Source: Planctomycetaceae bacterium
GTDB taxonomy: Bacteria; Planctomycetota; UBA1135; GCA-002686595
Assembly (NCBI GenBank): GCA_011525785.1
Contig: WYBT01000037.1
Coordinates: 1-53,459 of the forward strand
DNA: 53,459 nt
Direction: 5' to 3'
Shown: piece by piece, positions 15,633-25,000 of the stretch
How the letters are laid out: every line of letters starts with the position of its first letter
Position numbering within the stretch: the stretch's first letter is position 1
The notes under the pieces: model-generated
Told to the model about the DNA's origin: nothing
Seen by the model: only the letters and a program-made list of their open reading frames with translations
The model's database searches: none
Position numbers and translations under genes: made by a program

Positions 15633-16883
15633 ATGCGCGACAACATCGTCTTCAGTGAGCAAGCCAAGGAACTGGCGGCCAAGGCGCGAGAGATCGCCGA
15701 GAAGTACGTGCGGCCCTCGTGCGCCAAGTACGACCAGCTCCAGGAGTACAACTGGGACGCGGCGCGGGCGGTGGCGCAGGCGGGGTTGTTCAAGACCTTC
15801 GTCCCCAAGGAGTACGGCGGCCACGGCGCGGGCGTGCTGGCGCTGGCGATGGTCACCGAGGAACTCGCCAAGGCCGACTCGGGCTTCGGCGTGGCCTTCG
15901 CGGTCAACGCGCTGGGCTCGTTCCCGATCATCCTGGGCGGCACCGAGGAGCAGAAGCAGAAGTGGCTGCCGCAGATCGCGCGCGGCGAGAAGTTCGTGGC
16001 CTTCTGCCTGAGCGAGAAGTTCGCCGGCTCCGACGCGGGCGGCCTGTCCGTGACGGCGGTCGAGGACGGCGACCACTACGTCATCTGCGGCGAGAAGAAG
16101 TGGACCACCAACGGCGGCGTGGCCGACATCTACTCGGTCTTCTGCGTCACCGACCCGACCTCCAAGTCGCGCCGCATCAGCGCACTGGTGGTCGAGAAGG
16201 GCACGCCCGGCTTCTCGGTCAAGAAGATCGAGAACAAGATGGGCATCCGCACCGTGCCGGTGGTGGAGACCCACTTCGACCACGTGCGCGTGCCGAAGTC
16301 GAACCTGATCGGCGGGCGGCCCGGCATGGGGTTCAAGCACGCGATGATGACGCTCGACTGCGCGCGGCCCGGGGTCGCGGCGCAGGCCGTCGGCGCGGCG
16401 CAGGGCGCGCTCGACCTCGCGCTGGTCTACGCCAACCGCCGCCGTCAGTTCGACGCGCCGATCTCGAGCTTCCAGATGGTCCAGAAGATGCTCGCCGACA
16501 TGGCCATGAAGACCGAGGCGGCGCGCTGGCTCGTGTACTCGGCCGCCGCGCAGATCGACGCGGGCCGCACCGACGGCGTCACCAAGTACGCGGCCATGGC
16601 CAAGTGCTTCGCCACCGACACCGCGATGGAGGTCGCCACCGACGCGGTGCAGATCTTCGGCGGCTACGGCTTCATGGAGGACTATCCGATCGCGAAGTGC
16701 TTCCGCGACGCGAAGATCCTCCAGATCTACGAGGGCACCAATCAGATCCAGCGCCTCGTGATCGCGCGCAACCTGATCAAGGAAGCGAACGAGCTCGCAC
16801 ACCTCGAGGCCTACGTGCCCCAGGAGTCGCAGCAGAGCTACTCCGACGCCCCGGCCAAGACCGGCGCGCCGGCGCGCGCCTGA
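15633..16883 (+). CDS. acyl-CoA dehydrogenase
   Basis: 416 residues, FAD-dependent and expected to oxidise acyl-CoA thioesters to trans-2-enoyl-CoA, passing electrons to ETF. The three-part family architecture is complete: an N-terminal helical domain (1-120), a middle beta domain with FCLSEKFAGSDAGGL and KKWTTNGG (about 128-160), and a C-terminal helical domain with RRRQFDAPISSFQ and QIFGGYGFMEDYPIAKCFRD. The YEGTNQIQ motif near residue 370 supplies the catalytic glutamate position of short/medium-chain enzymes. The usual LDxGR start of the C-terminal domain reads LDCARPG. Substrate chain length is not predictable. A C-terminal extension of about 20 Ala/Pro/Ser-rich residues is unusual. AGGA lies upstream of the ATG. 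The gene is single and ends at a strong terminator. Confidence 0.92.
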   Translation: MRDNIVFSEQAKELAAKAREIAEKYVRPSCAKYDQLQEYNWDAARAVAQAGLFKTFVPKEYGGHGAGVLALAMVTEELAKADSGFGVAFAVNALGSFPIILGGTEEQKQKWLPQIARGEKFVAFCLSEKFAGSDAGGLSVTAVEDGDHYVICGEKKWTTNGGVADIYSVFCVTDPTSKSRRISALVVEKGTPGFSVKKIENKMGIRTVPVVETHFDHVRVPKSNLIGGRPGMGFKHAMMTLDCARPGVAAQAVGAAQGALDLALVYANRRRQFDAPISSFQMVQKMLADMAMKTEAARWLVYSAAAQIDAGRTDGVTKYAAMAKCFATDTAMEVATDAVQIFGGYGFMEDYPIAKCFRDAKILQIYEGTNQIQRLVIARNLIKEANELAHLEAYVPQESQQSYSDAPAKTGAPARA

Positions 16884-16916
16884 CGCGCGCGGCCCTCCGA
16901 GAACGAATTCGCGCTG

Positions 16917-16962
16917 GCGACCCGTTCTCCCCACCCCGGGGAGAGCGGGTCGCTGCCTTTTT
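16917..16962 (+). terminator. Rho-independent terminator of the acyl-CoA dehydrogenase gene
   Basis: A 16-bp stem with one G-T wobble (GCGACCCGTTCTCCCC pairing with GGGGAGAGCGGGTCGC) around a 5-nt loop, followed after TGCC by five T residues. It begins 34 nt after the stop codon. Confidence 0.85.
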
Positions 16963-17367
16963 GGCGGCCCCTGCCAGGCTGTCGCACCGCTGGAGGCGAG
17001 CCAGGCCGCCGCGCGCGCGGTCGAACGCGGCTGTACGTGCCCCTGACATGCCTAAGTTGCGGCTTGAAAGCGACTTGTGTTCGGCCTGCCGATCCCGGGT
17101 CGGTTGCGCTGCCGCCGGATCGGAATCTGCCGTACGCGTCAGCATCCAACGGGACGCGGGCGGCGAAAACCTCCCATGACGGGGCCGGCGACGCGCTGCG
17201 GGCGGATGGAGACGCCTTCAGTCGGGTCGCCGGCGCCGAGGTGGCGCGGATCGACGCCAGCTCTTCGAAGGTGCACGGATTGTCACGAATCCGCGCCGCC
17301 CTCTCCGGGCTAGAGCCCAAGGCAGCGCAAGGCAGCGAAGCACCCCCAGGCAGGAAAGGTGAACGCA
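16963..17367. other. leader region of the sigma-factor gene
   Basis: About 400 nt between the terminator and the sigma-factor start. No coding signal was convincing. The region presumably holds the sigma-factor promoter and a long untranslated leader. An AGGAAAGG ribosome-binding site at 17352-17359 decides the downstream start. No clear -10/-35 pair or riboswitch fold was recognised. Confidence 0.4.
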
Positions 17368-18513
17368 ATGGTCAAGCTCATCACTCACGCTCAACTCGAC
17401 GAACGCCTCGACCGTCTCGCGGCCGAACCGGAACGCTTCGCCCAAGCGTGTCTCGAGCTGGCCGCCGAGCTGGATCGCGACAACACGTCGCTCGAGATCT
17501 CCGATCCGCTGTCGTGGCGACGGCCGGTCGACGGCGCTGGGCAAGCTGCTCGCTACACGCTCGCGCAGCAGTTCCGCGCCGAGGTCGACTCGATCACCAT
17601 CATGGACCGCGAGTCGGAAGCCCGCCTCGCGCGGCGCATCGAGTTCGCGCGCATCCGCTACGAGAAGGTGCTCGCCGACATGGGCGTGTCGCCCGAACTG
17701 GCCCCCAAGGCCGTCGGCCAGGTCAGCTTCGGCGTGCAGGGCGTGAGCAGCACCGGCTGCACCCTTCCGCCGCGCGCCTGCCGCCGCTGGTTCGAGCTGC
17801 ACGCGCTGCGCACCGAGCTGGTCGAGCGCAATCTGTACCTCGTGCTCATCAACGTCGAGCGCTACTCGCACACCTCCGCGAGCCAGGCCGACCTGATCCA
17901 AGAGGGCTCGGCTGCGCTGTTCCGCGCAGTCGACGGCTTCGATTGGCGGCGCGGCCTGCTCTTCCGCACCTACGCGGTGCACTGGTTGAACCAGGCCTTC
18001 CGCAGCTACCTCTACAACTTCTCGAACACCGTGCGCGTGCCGGTGTACCTGCAGAAGGCGCTCAAGCACGTGAACGACGCCAAGGCCAAGCTCGGCGACG
18101 CCAACGCGGCGCCGGAGGCTATCGCCGAAGTTGCGAACCTGAGCGAGAACTTGGTCGAGTCGGCGCTCCAGTCGGTGCGCAGCTCGCGCTCGCTGGACGC
18201 GGCCTTCGACGACGACGAGGGCGGTCGCCTCAAGGACCTGCTCAAGACCGTCGACGACGGCCCGTACTCGACCGACCTCGAGGACGTGAAGCTCGACCAG
18301 AGCATCCGCGATGCGCTGGCCCAGCTCTCCGACCGCGAGCGCTTCGTGATCGAGCGGCGCTTCGGCATCCGCACCGGCCGCGAGCAAACCCTGGCGGAGG
18401 TCGCTGCTGAACTCGGCGTGAGCCTCGAACGCGTGCGCCAGATCCAAGTGCGCGCGCTGGGCAAGCTGCGCACCCCTGGCCTGCGCAAGGCGATCGATCC
18501 GTTCTTGAACTGA
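17368..18513 (+). CDS. RNA polymerase sigma-70-family factor with divergent region 2
   Basis: 381 residues. Region 1.2-like SITIMDRESEARLARRIE is followed by an insert of about 50 residues, then region 2: VERNLYLVLINVERYSH, ADLIQEGSAALFRAVDGFDW and a divergent FRTYAVHWLNQAFRSYLYN where primary factors have FSTYAxWWIRQAI. VRVPVYLQKAL corresponds to the start of region 3. Region 4 is complete, with LSDRERFVIERRFGI and the helix-turn-helix TLAEVAAELGVSLERVRQIQ. This fits a group 2/3 alternative sigma factor rather than the housekeeping RpoD: no region 1.1 is present and the promoter-melting residues differ. The ATG at 17368 was chosen over the GTG at 17359 because AGGAAAGG sits 8 nt upstream of it. 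A terminator hairpin follows. Confidence 0.85.
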   Translation: MVKLITHAQLDERLDRLAAEPERFAQACLELAAELDRDNTSLEISDPLSWRRPVDGAGQAARYTLAQQFRAEVDSITIMDRESEARLARRIEFARIRYEKVLADMGVSPELAPKAVGQVSFGVQGVSSTGCTLPPRACRRWFELHALRTELVERNLYLVLINVERYSHTSASQADLIQEGSAALFRAVDGFDWRRGLLFRTYAVHWLNQAFRSYLYNFSNTVRVPVYLQKALKHVNDAKAKLGDANAAPEAIAEVANLSENLVESALQSVRSSRSLDAAFDDDEGGRLKDLLKTVDDGPYSTDLEDVKLDQSIRDALAQLSDRERFVIERRFGIRTGREQTLAEVAAELGVSLERVRQIQVRALGKLRTPGLRKAIDPFLN

Positions 18514-18538
18514 GCGACGCACCAGCGACCGAAATCAC

Positions 18539-18576
18539 GCGAGGCCGGCCCCGAGGGGTCGGCCTCGCTGTGTTTG
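18539..18576. terminator. bidirectional terminator between sigma-factor and DUF3365 genes
   Basis: A 14-bp stem with one wobble (GCGAGGCCGGCCCC with GGGGTCGGCCTCGC, 2-nt loop in the DNA) at 18539-18568, followed by TGTGTTT on the plus strand. It lies between two convergent genes, so it could serve both; the U-tract is modest. Confidence 0.7.
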
Positions 18577-18597
18577 GGAATCCTGCAGTCGTGCGAC

Positions 18598-19209
18598 TTA
18601 GCCGCGAGGGATCGTCACGCTCGCCGTGAACGCGCCGCGCAGCTCGCCGGGCTTGAAGCCGGTGGCCTGATCGGATGGATAGCGGCGCGCGAGCTCGGCG
18701 CGCAGGTCGGGCGCGAGCTCCTCGCCGTGGCATGTCGCGCACAGCGGCTGCAGCACGATTCCGCGCATCCAGCGCACGCGCCAGCCGCCGTCCTGCGCTT
18801 CCACGGAGTGCGCCTCGAGGCTGTTCGCGTCGGCGCCTGCCGTCAGGCGCTGCGCGAAGTCCTCGAGCACGCCCCGTTCCCACTCGTCCGCCGCGTTCGA
18901 GGGGTTGCGCACGCGAAGCGCGGTGCGACCGATCTCGAGCTGCTGCTCCGCGCCGACCGCGCTCGCGATCTGCGGCGCGCGCATCTGGCAGACCTCGAGA
19001 GCCTTCACCGGCCCGCCAGCGCCGAGCGCCTCGCCCAGCGCGCCCATGAGCTGCGGCGCGAGCGCGCCCGCTGCGTTGCGGGCTCGGACCAACGCGGCCT
19101 CGACCTTCTCGGGCGGCGGCGCGTCGGGGGCGTTGGAGTCACTGCACGCGCTGAACACGGCCAGAGTGAGCAACGGAAGGACGCTCGCGCGGCGGAAGTC
19201 GGTGTGCAT
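18598..19209 (-). CDS. DUF3365 (Tll0287-like) haem lipoprotein
   Basis: 203 residues. The N-terminus has a type II signal ending LLTLAVFSAC, lipidated Cys at about residue 22. The body matches the DUF3365 domain: GALAPQLMGALGEALGAGG, VKALEVCQMRAPQIA, GRTALRVRNPSNAADEWE, and near the C-terminus a single CATCH haem-c site (residues about 158-162). Proteins with this domain bind c-type haem with PAS-like folds and are thought to act in periplasmic redox sensing. It is divergent from a histidine kinase gene, separated by 83 nt with a direct-repeat element, which suggests a sensing partner or target. The ATG at 19209 was chosen because the signal peptide begins there. Confidence 0.85.
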   Translation of the reverse strand: MHTDFRRASVLPLLTLAVFSACSDSNAPDAPPPEKVEAALVRARNAAGALAPQLMGALGEALGAGGPVKALEVCQMRAPQIASAVGAEQQLEIGRTALRVRNPSNAADEWERGVLEDFAQRLTAGADANSLEAHSVEAQDGGWRVRWMRGIVLQPLCATCHGEELAPDLRAELARRYPSDQATGFKPGELRGAFTASVTIPRG

Positions 19210-19241
19210 GGGCGCACTGTAGAGCCCGAGGCTCGCCTGGG

Positions 19242-19259
19242 TTGACAACCGGGTGACAA
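19242..19259. promoter_or_regulatory. direct-repeat operator candidate upstream of the two-component genes
   Basis: TTGACAA and GTGACAA repeated with an 11-bp period, midway between the divergent DUF3365 and kinase starts (about 33 nt from each). Spacing of 11 bp is typical of tandem OmpR/PhoB-family binding sites. A second element of the same form and spacing lies at 21940-21957. Confidence 0.45.
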
Positions 19260-19292
19260 CTCGTGCGCCGCCCCGCCTAGCATGCAGCGGCG

Positions 19293-21224
19293 ATGCGCGC
19301 TGGTCGACGTGTGCCCGGGCAGCCGTGGGAGCTCGCGGTAGCGCTTCTCGGGGTGCTCTCGTCCGCGCTGCTCGTCGCCGTCGCGCTGGCGCCCGCCAAC
19401 GATCCGCAGCACGCGGGTCGCGCCAAGTTCGCGCAACAGGCGGGCGACGTGGAGGACGTCGTTGCGGCCGAGTGGACGCGCATGCGGGCAGATCTCGCGG
19501 CTTTCGAACTCGAAGCCCCGACACGCTGGAGCGCAGCGGACCTCGAGGCGCTCGAGCGCTTGCCGGCTGAGCGAGCTCGGGAGCCGGGAGACGCGCCGGC
19601 TGCGCCGGAGACGACCTTGTTCGAGCTGCTGCTCGGCGAGGCGCTCCGGCTGGAGGCGCAACACCAAGCCGACGAGGCGCGCTCCGCAGCGGGCGAGGCG
19701 TTGGCGCAAGCGAGCGGAGCAACGGGCCGTGCGCGCGCGGCGCTGGTCGCTATCCGTTGTGCGCGCGCGCTCGGCGACGACGACGCCGCGCGCGAGGCGT
19801 GGAATGCGGTGGCGGATGAACTCGAAGGCCACGAACTCGACGCGGACGTGCCTCTGCTCGCGGCGTGCGCCGTCGCGGTCGCGCCGAGCCTCGATCCCGA
19901 GGCTCGCGCCGCGCTCCAGCTGCGTCTGGTCGATGTTGTCACGGCTGGCCGGCTCGCGCTCGACGAAGCGCCGCTCCGCGAGGCCTGGCTCGAGCGCATC
20001 GCGGCGCTCACGCCCGACGGCGCAGCGGGCGAGCGTCTGCGCGAGCACGAGCGACTGCGCCGGCTCGCGCAGCTCGCACAGGCCCGGCCCGCTGCGCGAT
20101 TGCCGGAGCGGCCTGCGGATGGCGCGTGGCGTTTCGAGCCGCATCCAGCGCGGAGCGCGTTGCTCGCCTGGCGCGCCGACGGGCTCGACGGAGTCCATGC
20201 GGGCTTCGTGACGCGCGCTGAGCTGCTCGCCGCGTTCGTCGCGCGGCTCGAGCGGCTGCAACTCCTCCCGCCCGACTTCGCGCTGGATTTCGGCCTTCCC
20301 GGAGGTCTCCCGACGGGCGAGCGCGTTCGCGAGCGGCGCGAGCTCGACAGCGCGGGCCTGGGTTTCGAGCTGTTCCACGCCGCTCCCGATGCAGCCGCCG
20401 CGCGCGCGGGCCGGCGAGTCGCGCTGCTCCGCGCGGCGTTGTTCCTGACCGCCGCACTCTCCGCCGCAGCGAGCTTCGCGACCGCTCGCGCGCTGCGCCG
20501 CAGCCGGAAGCTGGCGGAACTCAAGAGCTCGTTTGTCGCCAGCGTCAGCCACGAGCTGCGCACGCCGGTCGCGTCGATCCTGATGCTCGCCGAGAACCTC
20601 GAAGCGGGTCACGTAAGCGAACCTGCGGCTCGCACGCGCTACGCGAGCCTGATCCGCCGCGAAGCGGAACGACTGCGTCGTCTGGTGGCGGACGTGCTCG
20701 ACTTCTCGCGCCTCGAACGCGGCCGACAGCTCGAGTTGCGGCGCGAGAGCCGCGCGCTCGAGCCGCTGCTGGCTGAACTCGGCGAAGCGGCGCGCGAGTG
20801 GGCGCACAAGCACGGCGTGGAGCTCGCGCTCGACTTCGCCCGCGTCGAGTCGAACGCAGCGAGCGTCGACGTCGACACCGACACACTGCGTCGCGCGCTC
20901 GAGAACCTGCTCGACAACGCGCGCAAGCACTCGGGCTCGAGCGAAGTCGCGCTGTGCGCCCGCGCCGAGCGCGCCGCACTACACCTCGAAGTGCGCGACC
21001 GCGGCCGCGGGATTCCGCCGGAGCAGCGCGCCAAGATCTTCGAGCCCTTCGAGCGACTGGAGAGCGCGAGCGGCGCCGGCGGAGCGGGCTTGGGCCTTGC
21101 GATCGTGCGCGAGATCGCGCGCGAGCACGGCGGCGAGGCGCGCGCGCTCGAGCCGGAGGACGGAATCGGCGCGCGGATGGAGATCGAGCTTCCCTTGGAG
21201 CAGAGTCCGGAGAGCGGGACGTGA
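19293..21224 (+). CDS. membrane-bound sensor histidine kinase
   Basis: 643 residues. Two membrane segments (about 13-33 and 376-397) bracket a large extracytoplasmic sensor region of about 340 residues. The sensor is Ala/Arg/Glu-rich and mostly helical, with no family I recognise. The cytoplasmic kinase has HisKA SVSHELRTPVAS with His420, N-box NLLDNARKH (538-546), G1 DRGRGIP, F-box FEPFERL and G2 GAGLGLAIV. It would phosphorylate the response regulator encoded immediately downstream, whose GTG overlaps this stop by 4 nt. The divergent DUF3365 haem lipoprotein could be the signal input or a target; that is inference. The start is the first codon before the signal-anchor helix. Confidence 0.9.
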   Translation: MRAGRRVPGQPWELAVALLGVLSSALLVAVALAPANDPQHAGRAKFAQQAGDVEDVVAAEWTRMRADLAAFELEAPTRWSAADLEALERLPAERAREPGDAPAAPETTLFELLLGEALRLEAQHQADEARSAAGEALAQASGATGRARAALVAIRCARALGDDDAAREAWNAVADELEGHELDADVPLLAACAVAVAPSLDPEARAALQLRLVDVVTAGRLALDEAPLREAWLERIAALTPDGAAGERLREHERLRRLAQLAQARPAARLPERPADGAWRFEPHPARSALLAWRADGLDGVHAGFVTRAELLAAFVARLERLQLLPPDFALDFGLPGGLPTGERVRERRELDSAGLGFELFHAAPDAAAARAGRRVALLRAALFLTAALSAAASFATARALRRSRKLAELKSSFVASVSHELRTPVASILMLAENLEAGHVSEPAARTRYASLIRREAERLRRLVADVLDFSRLERGRQLELRRESRALEPLLAELGEAAREWAHKHGVELALDFARVESNAASVDVDTDTLRRALENLLDNARKHSGSSEVALCARAERAALHLEVRDRGRGIPPEQRAKIFEPFERLESASGAGGAGLGLAIVREIAREHGGEARALEPEDGIGARMEIELPLEQSPESGT

Positions 21225-21943
21225 AGCGAGCACGCGTGCTGGTGGTCGAGGACGAAGAGGCGCTGCGCATTGCGCTCGTCGACGCCCTGCGCGCCGAGGG
21301 CTACGAGGTGCTCGAGGCCGCGGACGGCGAGCGCGGACTCGAGCTCGCGCTGCGCGAGGCGCCTGAGCTCGTGCTGCTCGACCTCATGCTGCCGCGCCGC
21401 GACGGCTTCAGCGTGCTGCGCGCGATCCGAGAAGATCGCCTGCAGTCGGCGGTGATCGTGCTCTCGGCGCGCGGCGAGGAGTGGGACCGCATCCAGGGCT
21501 TCGAGTTCGGCGCCGACGACTACGTGGTCAAGCCGTTCTCGACGCGCGAGCTGTTCGGACGCATGCGAGCGGTGCTGCAGCGCCTCGAAGGGCGTGCGCC
21601 GGGCCTTCCGGCCGACGTGGGCAAGATCTCGATCGGCGGCGCGCAGGTCGACTTCGCGGCGTACACGATCGAACGCGACGGCGCGCGCGCGGGGCTAGCG
21701 CGCAAGGAGCTCGAGCTGCTCCGCTACCTGCTCGAGCACGAAGGCCAGGTGCTCGACCGCATGCGCATCCAGGACGCGGTCTGGGGGCGCGAGAGCGAGT
21801 CGACGCCGCGCACGGTGGACATGCACGTGCTCAAACTGCGCCGCAAGCTCGAGTGCGAGCCCGAGCGGCCGCGCCACATCCTCACCGTTCACGGCGTGGG
21901 TTATCGCTTCAGTCGGGGCGGTGAGGGGCCGCCCAAGAGTTGA
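21221..21943 (+). CDS. OmpR-family response regulator
   Basis: 240 residues. The receiver domain (4-118) has the acidic pair E10-D11, phospho-acceptor Asp54 in LLDLMLPRRDG, the Thr/Ser-type switch in VIVLSARG and the conserved Lys in DDYVVKPF. The C-terminal winged-helix domain (about 130-232) has LARKELELLRYLLEH, RTVDMHVLKLRRKLE and the closing HGVGYRF, typical of the PhoB/OmpR class that binds tandem direct repeats. The GTG start overlaps the kinase stop (GTGA), showing translational coupling. A direct-repeat element identical in layout to the one upstream of the kinase overlaps this gene's stop codon, suggesting it controls itself and the next gene. Confidence 0.93.
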   Translation: MKRARVLVVEDEEALRIALVDALRAEGYEVLEAADGERGLELALREAPELVLLDLMLPRRDGFSVLRAIREDRLQSAVIVLSARGEEWDRIQGFEFGADDYVVKPFSTRELFGRMRAVLQRLEGRAPGLPADVGKISIGGAQVDFAAYTIERDGARAGLARKELELLRYLLEHEGQVLDRMRIQDAVWGRESESTPRTVDMHVLKLRRKLECEPERPRHILTVHGVGYRFSRGGEGPPKS

Positions 21944-21957
21944 CAAGCCGTTGACGG
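21940..21957. promoter_or_regulatory. second direct-repeat operator candidate, before the HEAT-repeat gene
   Basis: TTGACAA and TTGACGG with an 11-bp period, overlapping the response-regulator stop codon and lying about 103 nt upstream of the ATG at 22060. It matches the element at 19242-19259 in sequence and phase. Confidence 0.4.
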
Positions 21958-22059
21958 CGCGGGAACCGCGCGTTGGCCACTGCCGGCGAGCTGCGGCGTC
22001 GAATGGCCGATGTCGCTGGCGGACCGCGACGCACGGCTCAACGAACACAGGAACAACCC

Positions 22060-25000
22060 ATGAACAGCAGTCAGAGTGCGATGGTGATGGTGCGCGTGGC
22101 TCTGCTAGCGCTGCTCGGCCTCGTGTGGAGCGCAGCGGCGCTCGCGAACGCGCAAGGTGAGGCGCCGACGAGTACGCCGACTCAGTACGTGTGGACCGGC
22201 GTGCGCGGCGGCGAGCAGCGCGTGAAGCCGGACGAGCTCGCGGGCTACGCGGCGCAGCTCGAGCGCGACTTGGCGAAGCTGCTGGTCGCGCGCGAAGTCG
22301 ATGGCCCCGCGGTGGACTTGCGCGGCGGCTTGCGCGAGCTGTGGGTGCGCGCTGCGCTGTCGATGGAGTACCCGCGGCGCTGGGAGGTGCTCGCGAAGCT
22401 CGCCGCCGCGCGCGCGGCGGAGTTCGAGCGGCGCGGGGAACTCGAGCTCGCGCGGCGCGCGACCGACGAGTTGCTCGTGAGCGCGGCGGCGCGCGACGAG
22501 CTTGGCGCCGACAAGCTCGAGTTCCAGCTGGTGGCAGCGGGACCGGAGTTCGTGAAGGCGGCCAGTGCGGCGGCATCGGCCCCGGAGTTGGTCGCCTTGC
22601 GCAACCGGTTGGATGCGCAGCTTCGCGGCGCGACGCGCGGCGGGAGAGCCTCGGCGCAGGTCGTGCGCTCGATCGAAGATGCCGTCGACCGCGCGCTGCT
22701 CGAAGACCAACCCGCGTTGGTGCTCGAACTGGGCGCCCGCGCCGCGCCCGTGCTCGAGGCCTTGGTGCGCGAGGACCTCGACACGTTGCCATCGAAGGCG
22801 GCGCTCGATCCGCTCGTGCTGCTCTTCAACGTCGACGAGGCGCGCGGCGCAGCGTTCGCGCTCGAGCACTGGCATCGCGGGCGGCTCCTGTGGCGCAAGC
22901 GCGTGCTGCGTGCAATGGGTCAAGCGGCCGTGCTCACGAATCCCGGCACTTGGTTGGTCGAAGTGACGGCAAACGACGGCTACTCACGCGTTCCTCCGAC
23001 GCTTGTCGACACGGGCTGGCGCGAGTTGCTGGGCCGTGCAGTGAAGGACGAAGACGTCGGCCTCGACAGCTTCGTGGAAGTCGCCAAGCTCGCCGCCCAC
23101 GACGCGCTCGACTCGCCGCTGCAGATGGGCTTGATCGCGAAGATCGAGCGCGGAGGCCCAGCGGCTTGGCGCGCGGCGAGCAAGCTGTTCGAAGCGGGCC
23201 GTGGCCGCGAGAGCCTTCGGCCGGTGCTCGAACGTGTCGTCAACCGCAACGAACCGGAACTGCAGGTCCTCGCTGCCCAGGAGCTCTCCCACTTCCCGCG
23301 CAGCGCCGCGCTTCTGCGGGAGTTCGGGAGCCCGACGGCCGGCGTGCGTGTAGCCATCGCGAACTCGCTGGTCGGGAGCAGCCCGCGCACCGTTTACCGC
23401 AGGCACGAAGGCTCGGTGTCGCCCGTGTGGCTCACCGAAGGCCCCGAGGCTCAGCGGCCGCGGCTCGAAGCGGGCGACAGCGCGATCGTCGACGCCTTGC
23501 TGGGAGACTCGGAAGAGTCGGTGCGAGAGTCGGCTCTCGATGCGTACCTGCGCAGCCCAGCGGTCGTGGTCGACGTCGATCGATTGGTGCCTCTCGCGCG
23601 GGACCCAAGCGTCGAGGTCCGGCAACTGCTTGCGTACTGGTGGCGCGCCCAACCGATTCCCGCGCCCGTGCTGCAGGTGCTCGCGGCGGACCAGGAGCGC
23701 GCAGTGCTCGATAGCGTGCCCCGGTTGTTCGGACGTCTGGTGGAGTTCGGGCGCGACGGGCGTCAGTTGAACAACGCCGACCGCAACTCGCCGCAGCCGC
23801 TTTGGTGCTGGAGTGACGAGTACCTGCCGGCGCTCGTTGTCTGGCTGTCGAACGCCAGCGCCGAGAAGTTGGGGCTGAGCTCGGATGTGCTCGCGGCTGC
23901 ATGTCGCACGCCGGAGGGCGTTCGGTCGCTGCTTCGTGTGGCGTTGGAACTCCGTCCCGCGGCCGCCTTGAGCGCCGCCGTCGGCTTGGCGCAGTATCCT
24001 GAGCGAACGGCGTGGAGTGTGCTGACGCCGGACGACGCCATTGCGCTGTTGCGCGCCTGCTGGGAGAGTCAGTCGGACCTTCCGTACCGTCTCGTGGAAG
24101 CCCTGCCGCAGCAGCATCGCGAAGCGCTGCGCAGCGTGCTGTTCGATCGGTCGGCGCCCGCTCTCCTACGCGCGCTGTGCGCCCATGCGTCGGCGAGCAG
24201 CGCGGATGCGCAGTGGCGAGCTGCGGTGATCGAGGTGTTCGCTGGCCCCGACGGCGCGGACGCTGTCTCCCCGCTCGGCCAGCGCACGCCGCTGCCCGTA
24301 GACGAGCGCGACGCGCTGCTGCACCAAGTGCTCACCGTGTCGGGCGCCGAAGACGAAGCGGCCGCGCGCCTGTTCATGAGGCTGGTGGAGAAACACGACA
24401 TGTCGGAGCTCCTCGCGCTCGCCGTGCTGGAGCGCATCGCGTCGACGGGCAGCCAGCAGTGGTACGGAGCGGGTCGGATGGCCTTGGCGCGCATCGAACC
24501 CACCGAAGCGAAGCCGTTCACGGAGCTGTTCGAACGCGTCTACCCGCACAACCTGAGTACCGACGTCCTCTCCAAAGTCGCCCGCGCCCACCTCGACGCG
24601 CACCTGCCGTTCCTCGAGCGCGTGCTGCTCGGCGATCCGCCGAGCGGCGGTCCCGACACCGTCAACAACCGCATCGCCGCCGCGAACGCGCTCGCGTCGT
24701 ACCTCGACGAACGCGCGGCCGCGATCCTGCTCAAGGGGCTTGCCGCGACGACGAACAAGGAGGTGCGCGACGCCTGCTTCGCCGCGCTCGAGTCGATCCG
24801 GCGCTACGAAGACGAGCGGGAACGCTGGGCGACGCGCAAGACGTCTCGCGCGGCGCGCGAGGCGGCGATCGCGGAGCTCGTGCCGATGCTCGCCGACAAG
24901 GACGCGACGATTCGTGCGCAGGCGGCGCGGTCGCTCGGCGCGCTCGAAGCCGTCGAGCACTTGCCGGCGCTGGTGCGACTGCTCAAGGACTCGAACGGCG

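Noticed and set aside
19242..19247. TTGACA as a -35 promoter box for the kinase
   Set aside because: No -10 match at 16-18 nt; the second copy with 11-bp period fits an operator better.
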